45,000 bases of DNA from an uncultured Bacteroidota bacterium (lineage in GTDB: Bacteria; Bacteroidota; Bacteroidia; Flavobacteriales; Flavobacteriaceae), in assembly GCA_902536935.1 (NCBI GenBank), contig CACAZM010000004.1, positions 1-45,000 of the forward strand, given 5' to 3'. This document shows, in pieces, positions 7,984-16,834 of this stretch. A program made the position numbers and the translations under genes. Below the pieces are notes generated by a model. The model did not search any database. It saw only the letters and a program-made list of their open reading frames with translations, and was not told where the DNA came from. Each line of letters begins with the position of its first letter. The first letter of the stretch is position 1.

Positions 7984-10440
7984 TTATTTGATTTTACGGA
8001 GTTGTTTTGTCGCTTTTTGGGATGTCAATGCAAAATCAATTACATCAATCATTGAAGAAACGTACTGAAACTGTAATCCACGAAGATAGTTTTGGTTGAT
8101 TTCATCTACATCTTTTTTGTTGTCATCGCATAAAATAATCGTTTTCACACTTGCACGTTTTGCGGCTAAAATTTTTTCTTTGATCCCTCCTACTGGGAGT
8201 ACTTTTCCTCTCAAAGTAATTTCCCCTGACATCGCAATTCGACTCTTTACCTTTCTGTGAGTCACAGCAGAAACCAGAGAGGTCAACATCGTAATTCCCG
8301 CACTTGGACCATCTTTGGGAGTTGCTCCCTCAGGAACATGAATATGAAAATTGTATGTGTTTAGTTCTTCAGCACTTGTACCCAGTTGATCCGCGTAAGA
8401 CTTTATAAACTCCAGTGCGATTGTCGCTGATTCTTTCATGACCTTCCCTAAGTTTCCAGTCAAGGATAGCTTACCTGAACCTTTTGTGATCAGAGATTCA
8501 ATAAACAAGATATCACCGCCCATCTGCGTCCATGCAAGGCCCGTGACAACACCTGGAACATCATTGTTTTCATATGCATTCATTGAAATTTTTTCAGGGC
8601 CTAAAACCGATTCAACGTGCTTTGTTTCAAATGCTGTTTCAAATGTTTCTTCTAGGGCAATGGACTTCGCTCGGTTTCGAATCACTTTCGCAATAGTCTT
8701 ATCAAGACCACGTACGCCAGACTCACGCGTGTACCCAGAAATGAGCTTCTTCAAAACAGGCTTCCCGATTTTAATATCTTTTGTCGTCAAGCCGTGTTCA
8801 TTGATTTGTTTAGGTACAAGGTATTTATTTCCAATAGAAACTTTTTCATCTAGGGTATATCCACTAATACGGATGATTTCCATTCTATCTAACAAAGCTG
8901 GTTGTATTGTTGATAATGTGTTTGAAGTTGCGATAAATAGCACTTTTGAAAGATCGTAACCTAACTCTAAAAAGTTGTCATAAAATTCACTGTTTTGCTC
9001 TGGATCGAGGACTTCAAGTAAAGCTGACGAAGGGTCGCCACTAGCTCCGGTTGAGAGTTTATCAATCTCATCGAGAACAAAAACAGGGTTTGATGTGCCT
9101 GCCTTTTTAATATTTTGTAAAATTCTTCCTGGCATTGCGCCAATGTAAGTTTTTCGGTGACCTCGGATTTCGGCTTCATCTCGCATCCCACCAAGAGAAA
9201 TGCGTACATATTCTCTGCCAAGAGCTTCGGCAATCGATTTACCTAAAGATGTTTTTCCGACTCCCGGAGGCCCAGTCAAACATAAAATGGGAGACTTCAT
9301 GTCATTTCGAAGTTTTAAAACTGCTAAAAACTCAATGATTCTCTTTTTAACCTCTTCTAAGCCAAAGTGATCCCGGTCAAGAATGCGCTGAGCGCGCTTT
9401 AAATCAAATTTATCCTTTGAAAACTCGTCCCAAGGCAGATCTAGCAATAATTCTAAATAGTTTCGTTGTACGCCATATTCAGCAACTTGAGAGTTCATCC
9501 GCTCAAGCTTTGCCAATTCTTTATCAAAATGGGTTTTTACCTTTTTACTCCATTTCTTTTTCAGAGAGCGTGTTTTCATATCAGAAACGTCCTGATGTGA
9601 TGATGCACCACCCAATTCTTCTTGAATGGTTTTCATTTGCTGATGAAGAAAGTATTCACGTTGTTGCTGATCTAAATCATTACGAACTTTAGACTGTACT
9701 TCATTTTTCAAGGATAGCTTTTGAAACTCCACATCCATGTGTTTCAAACAAAGCAGTGCACGAGTATGAAGATTGTTGCTTTGGAGAATTTCTTGTTTGT
9801 CAGTGGTTGCCATACTCATATTGGAGGAAACAAAATTGACCAAAAAAGACTCACTTTTAATATTGTTAATTGCAAAAGACGCTTCTGAAGGGATATTAGG
9901 ACTGTCAGCTATGATTTGTAGGGACAAATCCTTAATCGAGTCAATAACAGCAGCAAACTCTTTATCTCCTTTAGCAGGACGTTCATCTGGCAGTTCTGAA
10001 ACTGTAGCCTTCAGATAATTTGCTGATTCTATAAAACTTTCAACCTGAAAGCGTTTTTTGCCCTGTAAAATAACCGTGGTATTACCGTCAGGCATTTGTA
10101 AAACTCGAAGGATACGAGCTAGCGTACCAACCTTGTGAAGGTCATTTTGATCAGGGGATTGCACCGACGAGTCTAGTTGTGCAACAACTCCAATCAGTTT
10201 ATTAGAAGTATTGGCATCACGAATCAATTGAATCGATTTGTCACGAGTGGCTGTTATTGGAATCACAACCCCAGGGAACAACACCGTGTTTCGCAAAGGT
10301 AAAATTGGAATTACTTCAGGGACGGGCTCTTTTGAAATTGCCTCCTCATCATCAGTAGTCATTAACGGAATTAATTCCGCATCAACTTCAAGTTCTTCTA
10401 ATGAAAGGTCATCTAGTGAGATTAGTTTTGTTTTTCCCAT
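7984..10440 (-). CDS. lon: ATP-dependent Lon protease
   Basis: Cytosolic AAA+ serine protease that degrades damaged and regulatory proteins. The N-terminal substrate domain (about 42-240) begins IPILPLRNTVLFPGVVIP. The AAA+ module has Walker A GPPGVGKT (390-397) and Walker B VFVLDEID (453-460). The C-terminal protease domain holds the Ser713 (PKDGPSAG) and Lys756 (GGIKEK) dyad. The 43-residue spacing between them equals that of the Escherichia coli Ser679/Lys722 pair. The 818-residue length is normal for Bacteroidetes. A short acidic N-tail (about 10-36) precedes the LAN domain. No exact TAnnTTTG element was found directly upstream, so its promoter is undefined. Confidence 0.97.
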   Translation of the reverse strand: MGKTKLISLDDLSLEELEVDAELIPLMTTDDEEAISKEPVPEVIPILPLRNTVLFPGVVIPITATRDKSIQLIRDANTSNKLIGVVAQLDSSVQSPDQNDLHKVGTLARILRVLQMPDGNTTVILQGKKRFQVESFIESANYLKATVSELPDERPAKGDKEFAAVIDSIKDLSLQIIADSPNIPSEASFAINNIKSESFLVNFVSSNMSMATTDKQEILQSNNLHTRALLCLKHMDVEFQKLSLKNEVQSKVRNDLDQQQREYFLHQQMKTIQEELGGASSHQDVSDMKTRSLKKKWSKKVKTHFDKELAKLERMNSQVAEYGVQRNYLELLLDLPWDEFSKDKFDLKRAQRILDRDHFGLEEVKKRIIEFLAVLKLRNDMKSPILCLTGPPGVGKTSLGKSIAEALGREYVRISLGGMRDEAEIRGHRKTYIGAMPGRILQNIKKAGTSNPVFVLDEIDKLSTGASGDPSSALLEVLDPEQNSEFYDNFLELGYDLSKVLFIATSNTLSTIQPALLDRMEIIRISGYTLDEKVSIGNKYLVPKQINEHGLTTKDIKIGKPVLKKLISGYTRESGVRGLDKTIAKVIRNRAKSIALEETFETAFETKHVESVLGPEKISMNAYENNDVPGVVTGLAWTQMGGDILFIESLITKGSGKLSLTGNLGKVMKESATIALEFIKSYADQLGTSAEELNTYNFHIHVPEGATPKDGPSAGITMLTSLVSAVTHRKVKSRIAMSGEITLRGKVLPVGGIKEKILAAKRASVKTIILCDDNKKDVDEINQNYLRGLQFQYVSSMIDVIDFALTSQKATKQLRKIK

Positions 10441-10877
10441 GGACTATGTCATTTTGTCGCACTTTTTCGCAAATACCCTTCATTTGTCAGTATTCTACAA
10501 CTGATCATAAAAGACATTTCGCATTATTTACACGCACACAAGAATATTCAATATCCATGCCACCACTTAAATTATTTAAAATTTTAACACAATTAAAAGT
10601 CAAACGCTATGTGTGTATATTACTGTATCTGGGCATATTTAACTAGATGGGAGCTGTAAAACCGTAAAGGGGAAAAACATTGGGGCAGGCCAACTTCACT
10701 GAGGGAAGCTGAAAATCGAAAACTCATTTTTACTTCTCTCTGGATCAGCACAAGTAAGCATCAATTGTTCCGACAAATTAAAACCGAAGATCGATGAAAC
10801 GGTAAATATCGTCTTAACAGGTAAACCCCAAATTTGATGTAATATAAAACTAACATAGTGGGTGTAAATATATATTT
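10441..10877. other. Gene-free region between lon and the UMF1 transporter
   Basis: This 437-base stretch lies upstream of lon and downstream of the transporter gene, both on the - strand. It has no recognisable gene, tRNA or riboswitch. Its middle part (about 10640-10720) is noticeably richer in G on the + strand than the AT-rich flanks. On the - strand a 35-codon ATG frame (10727 to 10620) encodes a peptide beginning MSFRFSASLSEVGLPQC. I cannot match it to a known protein, and it may be noncoding or a decayed element. The lon promoter must lie in or near this region. Confidence 0.5.
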
Positions 10878-12191
10878 TTAGATCCTTGACCTGCGGTGGA
10901 GTCGAATCAGTAAAAAGGCACCGATCAAGAAAAAAGAGAGAAAAAATAAAATTGAGCTTCGCATCGATCCAGTAACTTGATCAATTGTACCAAAGAGTAA
11001 CATTCCCAACACAATTCCTGTCATCTGAGAGGTGCTGTAAAAACTAAAAAAGGATGCAGTGTCGTCGGTTTTTGGTATGTATTTGGAATATGTTGAACGG
11101 GCCAAAGACTGTATCCCGCCCATAGACAAACCAACAAAACCTGCTGCTATATAAAATTCTATGGGCGTCCTTACAAAAAAAGCATACAAACAAAGACTAA
11201 CCCATATAAAGTTTAGAGCGATCAGCACCGGAAGGTTGCCGAATTTTTCTGAAAAACGAGCCGTTAGTATAGCACCGACAATCGCAATCAGTTGGATAAT
11301 CATAATACTGATGATCAAACCAGATTGTTTTTCGCTCATACTCCCCCAACTGACCTCTTGCTCTCCAAAATAAGCCGCAATTAGCATGACCGTCTGCACT
11401 GCCATGCTAAACACAAAAAAAGCAGCGATATAACTTTTTAAAATTGGATGGTTTGAAAAACTCTTCCAAACGTAACGGAGCTCTCTAAGTCCATTGAAAA
11501 TGATGCTTTTGGTCAATGCATTAGGTTTATTGCCCTTAGGCAAAAATCGAAAGGCGATTTGACTAAAAAGTATCCACCACACACCAACGCAGACAAAAGA
11601 ATATCTCATGGCCTTAATCGACGCTTCCGTGTTACTGCCCTCAATACCATATATACTGGGGTTGAGAACCATACTCAAATTGAAGAGCAACAACAACACA
11701 CTGCCCACGTAACCTAATGAATAGCCCAACGCACTCGCTTTGTCCATTTGTTTGGGATGAGCAATATCTGGAAGATAGGAGTTGTAAAACACCCAACTCA
11801 GCCATGCACCAACAGACGCAAAAAAATAACACAGTAGACCAAAATAAATATTGTCAAGGTTAAACCAATACAAACCAACACAGGACAAGGCCCCAACATA
11901 TGTGTAGAATTGCATAAAAGACTTTTTATTTCCAATGTAGTCAGCAACTCCAGATAAGATAGGAGACAAAATCGCGACAACAGCAAATGCAGCTGCGGTT
12001 GTGTAACTGATCAAAGCAGTGTTTTTAAGAGACTGCCCAAAAATCTCGATGTAAAGGTTGTCACCAAATAACGAACCGTAGTAAATGGGGAATATGGTGG
12101 ATGTAATCACCAAAAAATAAACAGAATTTGCCCAATCGTAAGAGGCCCAAGCGCGGATGAGTATTTTACTCCCTTTTTGTAAATTCCCCAT
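10878..12191 (-). CDS. UMF1/Atg22-type major facilitator transporter
   Basis: Integral inner-membrane protein of 437 residues with about 12 hydrophobic segments. The N-terminal motif ASYDWANS (16-23) is characteristic of the UMF1 family, which includes yeast vacuolar Atg22. The segment GVADYIGNKKSFMQF (about 81-95) is the cytoplasmic loop between helices 2 and 3. SMGGIQSLARSTYSKYIP in the C-terminal half is another conserved family stretch. Substrates of bacterial members are not established, so none is assigned; amino acid efflux is known only for the fungal homologue. It is divergently transcribed from the hydrolase-msrB cluster across a short gap and has no co-oriented partner close by. 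Confidence 0.85.
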   Translation of the reverse strand: MGNLQKGSKILIRAWASYDWANSVYFLVITSTIFPIYYGSLFGDNLYIEIFGQSLKNTALISYTTAAAFAVVAILSPILSGVADYIGNKKSFMQFYTYVGALSCVGLYWFNLDNIYFGLLCYFFASVGAWLSWVFYNSYLPDIAHPKQMDKASALGYSLGYVGSVLLLLFNLSMVLNPSIYGIEGSNTEASIKAMRYSFVCVGVWWILFSQIAFRFLPKGNKPNALTKSIIFNGLRELRYVWKSFSNHPILKSYIAAFFVFSMAVQTVMLIAAYFGEQEVSWGSMSEKQSGLIISIMIIQLIAIVGAILTARFSEKFGNLPVLIALNFIWVSLCLYAFFVRTPIEFYIAAGFVGLSMGGIQSLARSTYSKYIPKTDDTASFFSFYSTSQMTGIVLGMLLFGTIDQVTGSMRSSILFFLSFFLIGAFLLIRLHRRSRI

Positions 12192-12268
12192 AATTGGATT
12201 TAGTTGACCAAAATAGTGAAAATAATATGTTTGTTTTTTCGAATTGATTAACTTTATTTGTGTTTGCT

Positions 12269-13135
12269 ATGGAAAGTAAGAAGAATACAAGTCCCGCTTT
12301 AAGGATTCCAAGTTGGATTCAGTTTGTTGTTTGGCTTTCTCAGCAACTATCAACTTCCCTTGCCACACGCGTGGCTTTACATCTATTTTTTCGACCCCAG
12401 CGCTTTAAAAGACCAGTTCGTGAACAGGAGATGCACGATCATGCATTACAAACCAGTTGCTATGTTCCAGAGATTTTTAAAGAAATTCAAGTGTTTAGAT
12501 TGGCAGGAAAAGGAGCTAAGGTACTATTGCTGCATGGCTGGAGTGGGCGAGGAACTCAACTCTTTGCCTTTGCAGATGAATTGAGAAAATCAAATGCTGA
12601 AGTTGTCACATTTGATATGCCCGCCCATGGTCAATCGTTGGGTAAGAAAACAAATATAATTGAACTCGTAGCATGTATCAAAGAGGTCCATGCAAAATAT
12701 GGCCCTTTTGACCATGCGGTCGCACACTCTTTTGGAAGTATGGCACTGCTTCGCGCTCTGCGAAATGGCATTTCGATGAAGTCAGTAGCAATTATTGCTA
12801 GTGGAGACAAAATTCAAAATGTATTTTATCGCTTTTCCGAACAACTTCGTTTTTCTGGTAAAGTAACCGAACGAATGATGCAAACTATTGAAAAGAAATT
12901 TAGTATGAACCTTGAGAGCTATTCTTCGAGTAAGAGTTTAGAACACTTAGAGATACCACTGCTAATTGTCCATGACAAAGAAGATAAAGAGACCCCTTTT
13001 GTTTACAGCAAACACCTTCATGAAATTGCGAACAACTCAGAATTATTATTGACTTCAGGATTAGGGCATTATCGGATTCTTAGGGATTCTAAAACAGTTC
13101 AACATATTGTTCAATTTATAAATCAACACCCATGA
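12269..13135 (+). CDS. Alpha/beta-fold hydrolase
   Basis: Predicted serine hydrolase of 288 residues. The oxyanion-hole motif is HGWSGRG (89-95), the nucleophile elbow AHSFGS puts Ser154 in place, and the acid and base are probably Asp239 (HDKEDKETP) and His267 (GLGHYRI). The elbow has Ala in place of the first Gly of GxSxG, which is tolerated in this superfamily. No signal peptide is visible, but a hydrophobic N-terminal stretch (about 15-42) may bind membrane. The reaction is unknown; an esterase or thioesterase role is possible. I prefer the ATG at 12269 over an in-frame GTG at 12260, because a weak promoter-like pair (TTTG at 12230-12233, N19, TTTATTTG at 12253-12260) would start transcription after that GTG. 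Its TGA overlaps the msrB start by four bases. Confidence 0.85.
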   Translation: MESKKNTSPALRIPSWIQFVVWLSQQLSTSLATRVALHLFFRPQRFKRPVREQEMHDHALQTSCYVPEIFKEIQVFRLAGKGAKVLLLHGWSGRGTQLFAFADELRKSNAEVVTFDMPAHGQSLGKKTNIIELVACIKEVHAKYGPFDHAVAHSFGSMALLRALRNGISMKSVAIIASGDKIQNVFYRFSEQLRFSGKVTERMMQTIEKKFSMNLESYSSSKSLEHLEIPLLIVHDKEDKETPFVYSKHLHEIANNSELLLTSGLGHYRILRDSKTVQHIVQFINQHP

Positions 13136-13614
13136 AATCTATCCTATTTATTTTCACATGTATTTTCTGTTCTGTTTACAGTCAAAACCCAATAACCCCC
13201 AATGCGCCAGCTCAAGACTTATCTTGCCAAAAGACAGATGCCGAGTGGAGAACCCAACTCGGCGAAAACGCTTATTATGTATTGCGTGAAGCGGGTACCG
13301 AAAGACCTTTTTCCGGACTATATAACAACCATTACGAGCAAGGTTTTTACAAATGTGCAGGTTGTGATGCGCCACTATATGATTCAGATAACAAGTACGA
13401 TTCCGGAAGCGGTTGGCCTGCATTTGATAGAGCAATAGAAGGGGCTATTTCCTACAGAAAAGACAACAAACTCGGATATACAAGAATTGAGTTGATTTGC
13501 TCAAGTTGTGGCGGTCATTTGGGGCATATGTTCAACGACGGTCCCCGACAAACCACAGGACAAAGGCATTGTATCAATTCTGTTGCTTTATCTTTTGTTT
13601 CTAGCAATGAATAA
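13132..13614 (+). CDS. msrB: Exported peptide-methionine (R)-S-oxide reductase
   Basis: Reduces the R-epimer of methionine sulfoxide in oxidised proteins. Zinc is held by two CxxC pairs, Cys75/Cys78 and Cys123/Cys126. The catalytic cysteine is Cys147 in RHCINS. A signal peptide (MKSILFIFTCIFCSVYS, cleavage before Gln18) places the enzyme in the periplasm or outer envelope. The motif usually written SGCGWPSF is SGSGWPAF here (91-98), so the common resolving cysteine is replaced by Ser and regeneration may use another thiol or partner. It overlaps the upstream hydrolase gene by four bases and the next msrB by eight, implying one transcript. Confidence 0.93.
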   Translation: MKSILFIFTCIFCSVYSQNPITPNAPAQDLSCQKTDAEWRTQLGENAYYVLREAGTERPFSGLYNNHYEQGFYKCAGCDAPLYDSDNKYDSGSGWPAFDRAIEGAISYRKDNKLGYTRIELICSSCGGHLGHMFNDGPRQTTGQRHCINSVALSFVSSNE

Positions 13615-13999
13615 ATATCCTTTACATAAATCGGAGCAAGACTGGAAAGAACAACTAGATTTGAAGTCCTATCGTATCCTGAGAGAAAAAGGAACGGAAT
13701 ATCCTCATTCAGGTAGATATAACTTGCATTTTGAAGACGGCACCTATTTATGTAAAGCTTGTAAAGAATCTCTTTTTTCCAGTAAAGATAAGTTTGAAAG
13801 CAATTGTGGATGGCCAAGCTTTTCCGAAGCGATTGGTGGTAAAATACGCTATGAGCCAGACCATTCGCATGGAATGATCCGTGTTGAAATTTTATGTAGC
13901 AATTGTGGGGGTCATCTCGGGCATGTATTCCCCGATGGTCCTACCTCATCTAAAAAAAGATATTGCGTGAACTCAGCAAGCTTGGATTTCAAATCATAG
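13607..13999 (+). CDS. msrB: Cytosolic peptide-methionine (R)-S-oxide reductase
   Basis: A second MsrB, 130 residues and without a signal peptide. Zinc ligands are Cys49/Cys52 and Cys97/Cys100. The catalytic Cys120 is in RYCVNS, and Cys67 in SNCGWPSF is the candidate resolving cysteine that its exported neighbour lacks. The start is the ATG at 13607, eight bases inside the end of the first msrB. An upstream GTG at 13508 is open but would add 33 residues that merely shadow the first gene in another frame. The pair looks like an old duplication specialised for two compartments. Confidence 0.93.
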   Translation: MNKYPLHKSEQDWKEQLDLKSYRILREKGTEYPHSGRYNLHFEDGTYLCKACKESLFSSKDKFESNCGWPSFSEAIGGKIRYEPDHSHGMIRVEILCSNCGGHLGHVFPDGPTSSKKRYCVNSASLDFKS

Positions 14000-14062
14000 G
14001 AATCGCATTTTTGCCTATTAAGTTAGTATTTGTTTCGTATTTTCGCCAAATAAAATTTTGAC

Positions 14063-15454
14063 ATGAGTAAGTTTGACATTATTGTTTTAGGAAGTGGTCC
14101 TGGAGGGTATGTAACCGCAATTCGCGCATCGCAGTTGGGCTTTAAAACTGCCATTATTGAGAAGGAAAGCTTAGGCGGTGTTTGTCTAAACTGGGGATGC
14201 ATTCCCACAAAAGCGCTACTAAAGTCTGCTCAGGTCTTTGAATATCTCAAACATGCAGATGACTATGGATTAACCATAGAAAACTATGATAAAGATTTTG
14301 ATGCGGTTGTCAATCGAAGTCGAAATGTTGCTGGAACAATGAGTAAAGGTGTCCAGTTTTTGATGAAGAAAAACAAAATTGAAGTCATCATGGGCTACGG
14401 CACACTCAAAGCCGGTAAAAAAGTAGCTGTTGCCAGTGAGGATGGTACCGAATCATTATATGAAGCTGATCATATAATTATTGCAACTGGTGCACGTGCC
14501 AGAGAACTTCCGAGTCTTCCACAAGATGGAAAGAATGTAATTGGCTATCGAGAAGCAATGACACTTTCCAAGCAACCAAAAAAAATGATTGTCGTGGGTT
14601 CAGGTGCGATCGGAGTCGAATTTGCATACTTCTATAACGCAATGGGAACGGATGTGACTATTGTCGAATATATGCCGCGAATTGTTCCGTTGGAGGATGA
14701 AGAAATTTCAAAACAAATGGAGCGAAGTTTCACAAAAAGCGGAATTAAAGTGATGACCAGTGCAGAAGTCACCAAGGTTGATACCAGTGGAAAAGGGGTT
14801 AAAGCAACCGTAAAAACTGACAAAGGGGAGGAAGTACTCATCGCGGATATTGTTTTGTCTGCTGTTGGAATCAAAACCAACATCGAAAATATTGGATTAG
14901 AAGAGCTTGGCATTGCTACGGATCAAGATAAAATCATCGTCAACGATTTCTATCAAACCAGCCTCCCTGGCTATTACGCTATTGGTGATGTAACTTCTGG
15001 ACAAGCATTGGCTCATGTTGCCTCCGCAGAGGGAATTCTATGTGTTGAAAAAATTGCAGGTCAGCATGTAGAACCCATTGATTATAACAATGTCCCGGGT
15101 TGTACCTACTGTTTTCCAGAAGTCGCTTCAGTCGGATATACAGAGCAGCAAGCCAAAGAAAGGGGATATGAGATTAAAGTTGGTAAATTTCCATTTACAG
15201 CATCTGGAAAAGCACAGACTGGAGGACATACTGATGGTTTTGTGAAAGTTATTTTTGATGCAAAATACGGGGAATGGTTAGGTTGCCACATGATTGGTGC
15301 TGGAGTTACCGATATGATTTCTGAAGCTGTCGTTGGACGAAAACTTGAAACCACTGGTCATGAAATCTTAAAAGCAGTTCACCCCCACCCTACGATGAGT
15401 GAAGCGGTAATGGAAGCAGTTGCTGCTGCTTATGACGAAGTTATCCATATTTAG
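14063..15454 (+). CDS. lpdA: Dihydrolipoyl dehydrogenase
   Basis: FAD-dependent E3 subunit that reoxidises dihydrolipoamide in 2-oxoacid dehydrogenase complexes and the glycine cleavage system. The FAD-binding GSGPGGY is at 10-16, the redox disulfide Cys41/Cys46 is in GGVCLNWGCIPTK, and a second Rossmann motif GSGAIGVEFAYF binds NAD. The C-terminal catalytic pair is His442 and Glu447 (HPHPTMSEA). At 463 residues it is full length. No E1 or E2 genes are adjacent, so it may serve several complexes as a free-standing E3. A 63-base gap separates it from msrB; I saw no consensus promoter there. Confidence 0.95.
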   Translation: MSKFDIIVLGSGPGGYVTAIRASQLGFKTAIIEKESLGGVCLNWGCIPTKALLKSAQVFEYLKHADDYGLTIENYDKDFDAVVNRSRNVAGTMSKGVQFLMKKNKIEVIMGYGTLKAGKKVAVASEDGTESLYEADHIIIATGARARELPSLPQDGKNVIGYREAMTLSKQPKKMIVVGSGAIGVEFAYFYNAMGTDVTIVEYMPRIVPLEDEEISKQMERSFTKSGIKVMTSAEVTKVDTSGKGVKATVKTDKGEEVLIADIVLSAVGIKTNIENIGLEELGIATDQDKIIVNDFYQTSLPGYYAIGDVTSGQALAHVASAEGILCVEKIAGQHVEPIDYNNVPGCTYCFPEVASVGYTEQQAKERGYEIKVGKFPFTASGKAQTGGHTDGFVKVIFDAKYGEWLGCHMIGAGVTDMISEAVVGRKLETTGHEILKAVHPHPTMSEAVMEAVAAAYDEVIHI

Positions 15455-15502
15455 GTCATAGCGTTTACAGTATCTTTTCATCCTAATTAAAAATCAAAAA
15501 TA

Positions 15503-16360
15503 ATGGCAAAAAACGTCGTCATCACAGGGGTTTCATCAGGAATTGGAAGGGCCTCTCTTGATCTTTTACATAAAAAAGGGTGGAATATTTTTGGAAGCGT
15601 CAGGAATCAATCTGATGCAGATAATCTTTCAAAAATCTACCCAGACCGATTTACTCCACTACTATTTGATGTCCAAAACCATGAGGAAGTTGTCAAATCT
15701 TCAAAAGTTGTTTTTGATCAATGTGAAACTTTAGCAGGATTAATTAACAACGCTGGTATTGCAATTCCAGGACCCCTAGAACTCCTTTCAGAGGAGCAAT
15801 TTGAAAAACAAATCGATGTCAATGTTAAATCCATACGCCGAATTACTAATCTTTTCCTACCCTTACTTGGAGCTAAGCTAAATTCGAGCAAACCACCTGG
15901 GCGCATCATCAATATCAGTTCTGTTTCAGGTCTGTTTAATTCTCCCTTCAACGGAGCATACAGTATTTCAAAACATGCTTTGGAAAGTATGACGGATATT
16001 TATCGCAGAGAACTTAGACAATACGATATCAAAGTGATCGCTATAGAACCTGGCCCCATCAAAACAGAAATATGGAAGAAGAATCTGAATAAGATGGGTG
16101 AGTTTAAAGACTCTGATTACTATGGAGTCCTTCAAAAAGCAGATAAAATCATAGAGAATGCCGAACACAATGCCCTTTCTGTTGAAAGCGTTTCCAAATT
16201 GATTGCCAAGTGTTTGGTCGCAAAGAGACCAAAGACGCGATACATCGTCCACAAAGACAAGTTTGCATTTCGACTAATGGCTTATTATTTTCCAGATAAG
16301 CTATCCGATTGGTTGGTGCATAAAACCCTTAGCTCTACAAGCCGGCACCGTCCAATTTAA
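15503..16360 (+). CDS. Short-chain dehydrogenase/reductase
   Basis: Classical SDR of 285 residues. The cofactor motif is TGVSSGIG (8-15), followed by NNAG (82-85), and the catalytic Ser140, Tyr153 and Lys157 (YSISK). GSVRN (31-35) just after the second strand suggests NADP preference through Arg34, which is inference. The C-terminal part (PDKLSDWLVHK) resembles the retinol-dehydrogenase-like or FabG-like oxidoreductases common in Bacteroidetes. The substrate is unknown. It starts 48 bases after lpdA. Its TAA overlaps the TAA of the convergent aroQ in a shared TTAA. Confidence 0.9.
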   Translation: MAKNVVITGVSSGIGRASLDLLHKKGWNIFGSVRNQSDADNLSKIYPDRFTPLLFDVQNHEEVVKSSKVVFDQCETLAGLINNAGIAIPGPLELLSEEQFEKQIDVNVKSIRRITNLFLPLLGAKLNSSKPPGRIINISSVSGLFNSPFNGAYSISKHALESMTDIYRRELRQYDIKVIAIEPGPIKTEIWKKNLNKMGEFKDSDYYGVLQKADKIIENAEHNALSVESVSKLIAKCLVAKRPKTRYIVHKDKFAFRLMAYYFPDKLSDWLVHKTLSSTSRHRPI

Positions 16361-16782
16361 GATTTTGGTAAAAAGCTTTCGATTGCCAAGCGATAAACAT
16401 CCAATCCGAATCCGAGGATTAACCCTTTTGCATTTGGTGTTACATATGAAGTGTGGCGAAAGTCTTCTCGGGAAAATGTATTTGAAATATGCACCTCAAT
16501 TACTGGTGTTGATATAGCTTTGATTGCATCTCCAATACCAACGGAAGTGTGGGTATATGCTGCAGCATTTAATATAATTCCATCAACGTCAAAGCCCAAG
16601 CGCTGTAGCTCATTGATGAGCTCCCCCTCCACATTGGATTGATAGTAAGTCAAGTTTATTTCTGGAAATAAGGATTGTAATTGATCGAAATATTGATCAA
16701 AATCTTTGTTTCCATACACCTCAGGTTCCCGTTTTCCCAAGAGGTTGAGGTTTGGACCATTAAGAATTGCTATATTCATCAT
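16357..16782 (-). CDS. aroQ: 3-dehydroquinate dehydratase, type II
   Basis: Third step of the shikimate pathway: dehydrates 3-dehydroquinate to 3-dehydroshikimate. NGPNLNLLGKREPEVYG (8-24) is the type II signature, with the catalytic Tyr at 23. EVHISN (96-101) holds the catalytic His98. At 141 residues it has the normal size for the dodecameric enzyme. Two adjacent ATG codons (16782 and 16779) could both serve as start. The predicted promoter ends only eight bases upstream, so the leader is extremely short. It is convergent with the SDR gene, overlapping by four bases, and divergent from xerD. Confidence 0.95.
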   Translation of the reverse strand: MMNIAILNGPNLNLLGKREPEVYGNKDFDQYFDQLQSLFPEINLTYYQSNVEGELINELQRLGFDVDGIILNAAAYTHTSVGIGDAIKAISTPVIEVHISNTFSREDFRHTSYVTPNAKGLILGFGLDVYRLAIESFLPKS

Positions 16783-16789
16783 AAGATTG

Positions 16790-16820
16790 CAAAAATAGAC
16801 ATAAAGCCGTTGTAAATAAA
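16790..16820 (-). promoter_or_regulatory. Predicted promoter of aroQ
   Basis: On the - strand TATTTTTG (16797-16790) is an exact TAnnTTTG match. A near -33 element TTTA (16820-16817) lies 19 bases upstream. The predicted start point, roughly six bases downstream, falls almost on the aroQ start codons, giving a leaderless or nearly leaderless message. Confidence 0.5.
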
Positions 16821-16834
16821 ATGTATCTTCGAAT

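Noticed and set aside
9417-9692. 91-codon + strand frame inside lon, and similar long antisense frames
   Set aside because: Antisense to well-supported coding sequence with no family resemblance; shadow frames.
13508-13606. GTG start for the second msrB
   Set aside because: The extra 33 codons are an out-of-frame shadow of the first msrB; the ATG at 13607 aligns with the family.
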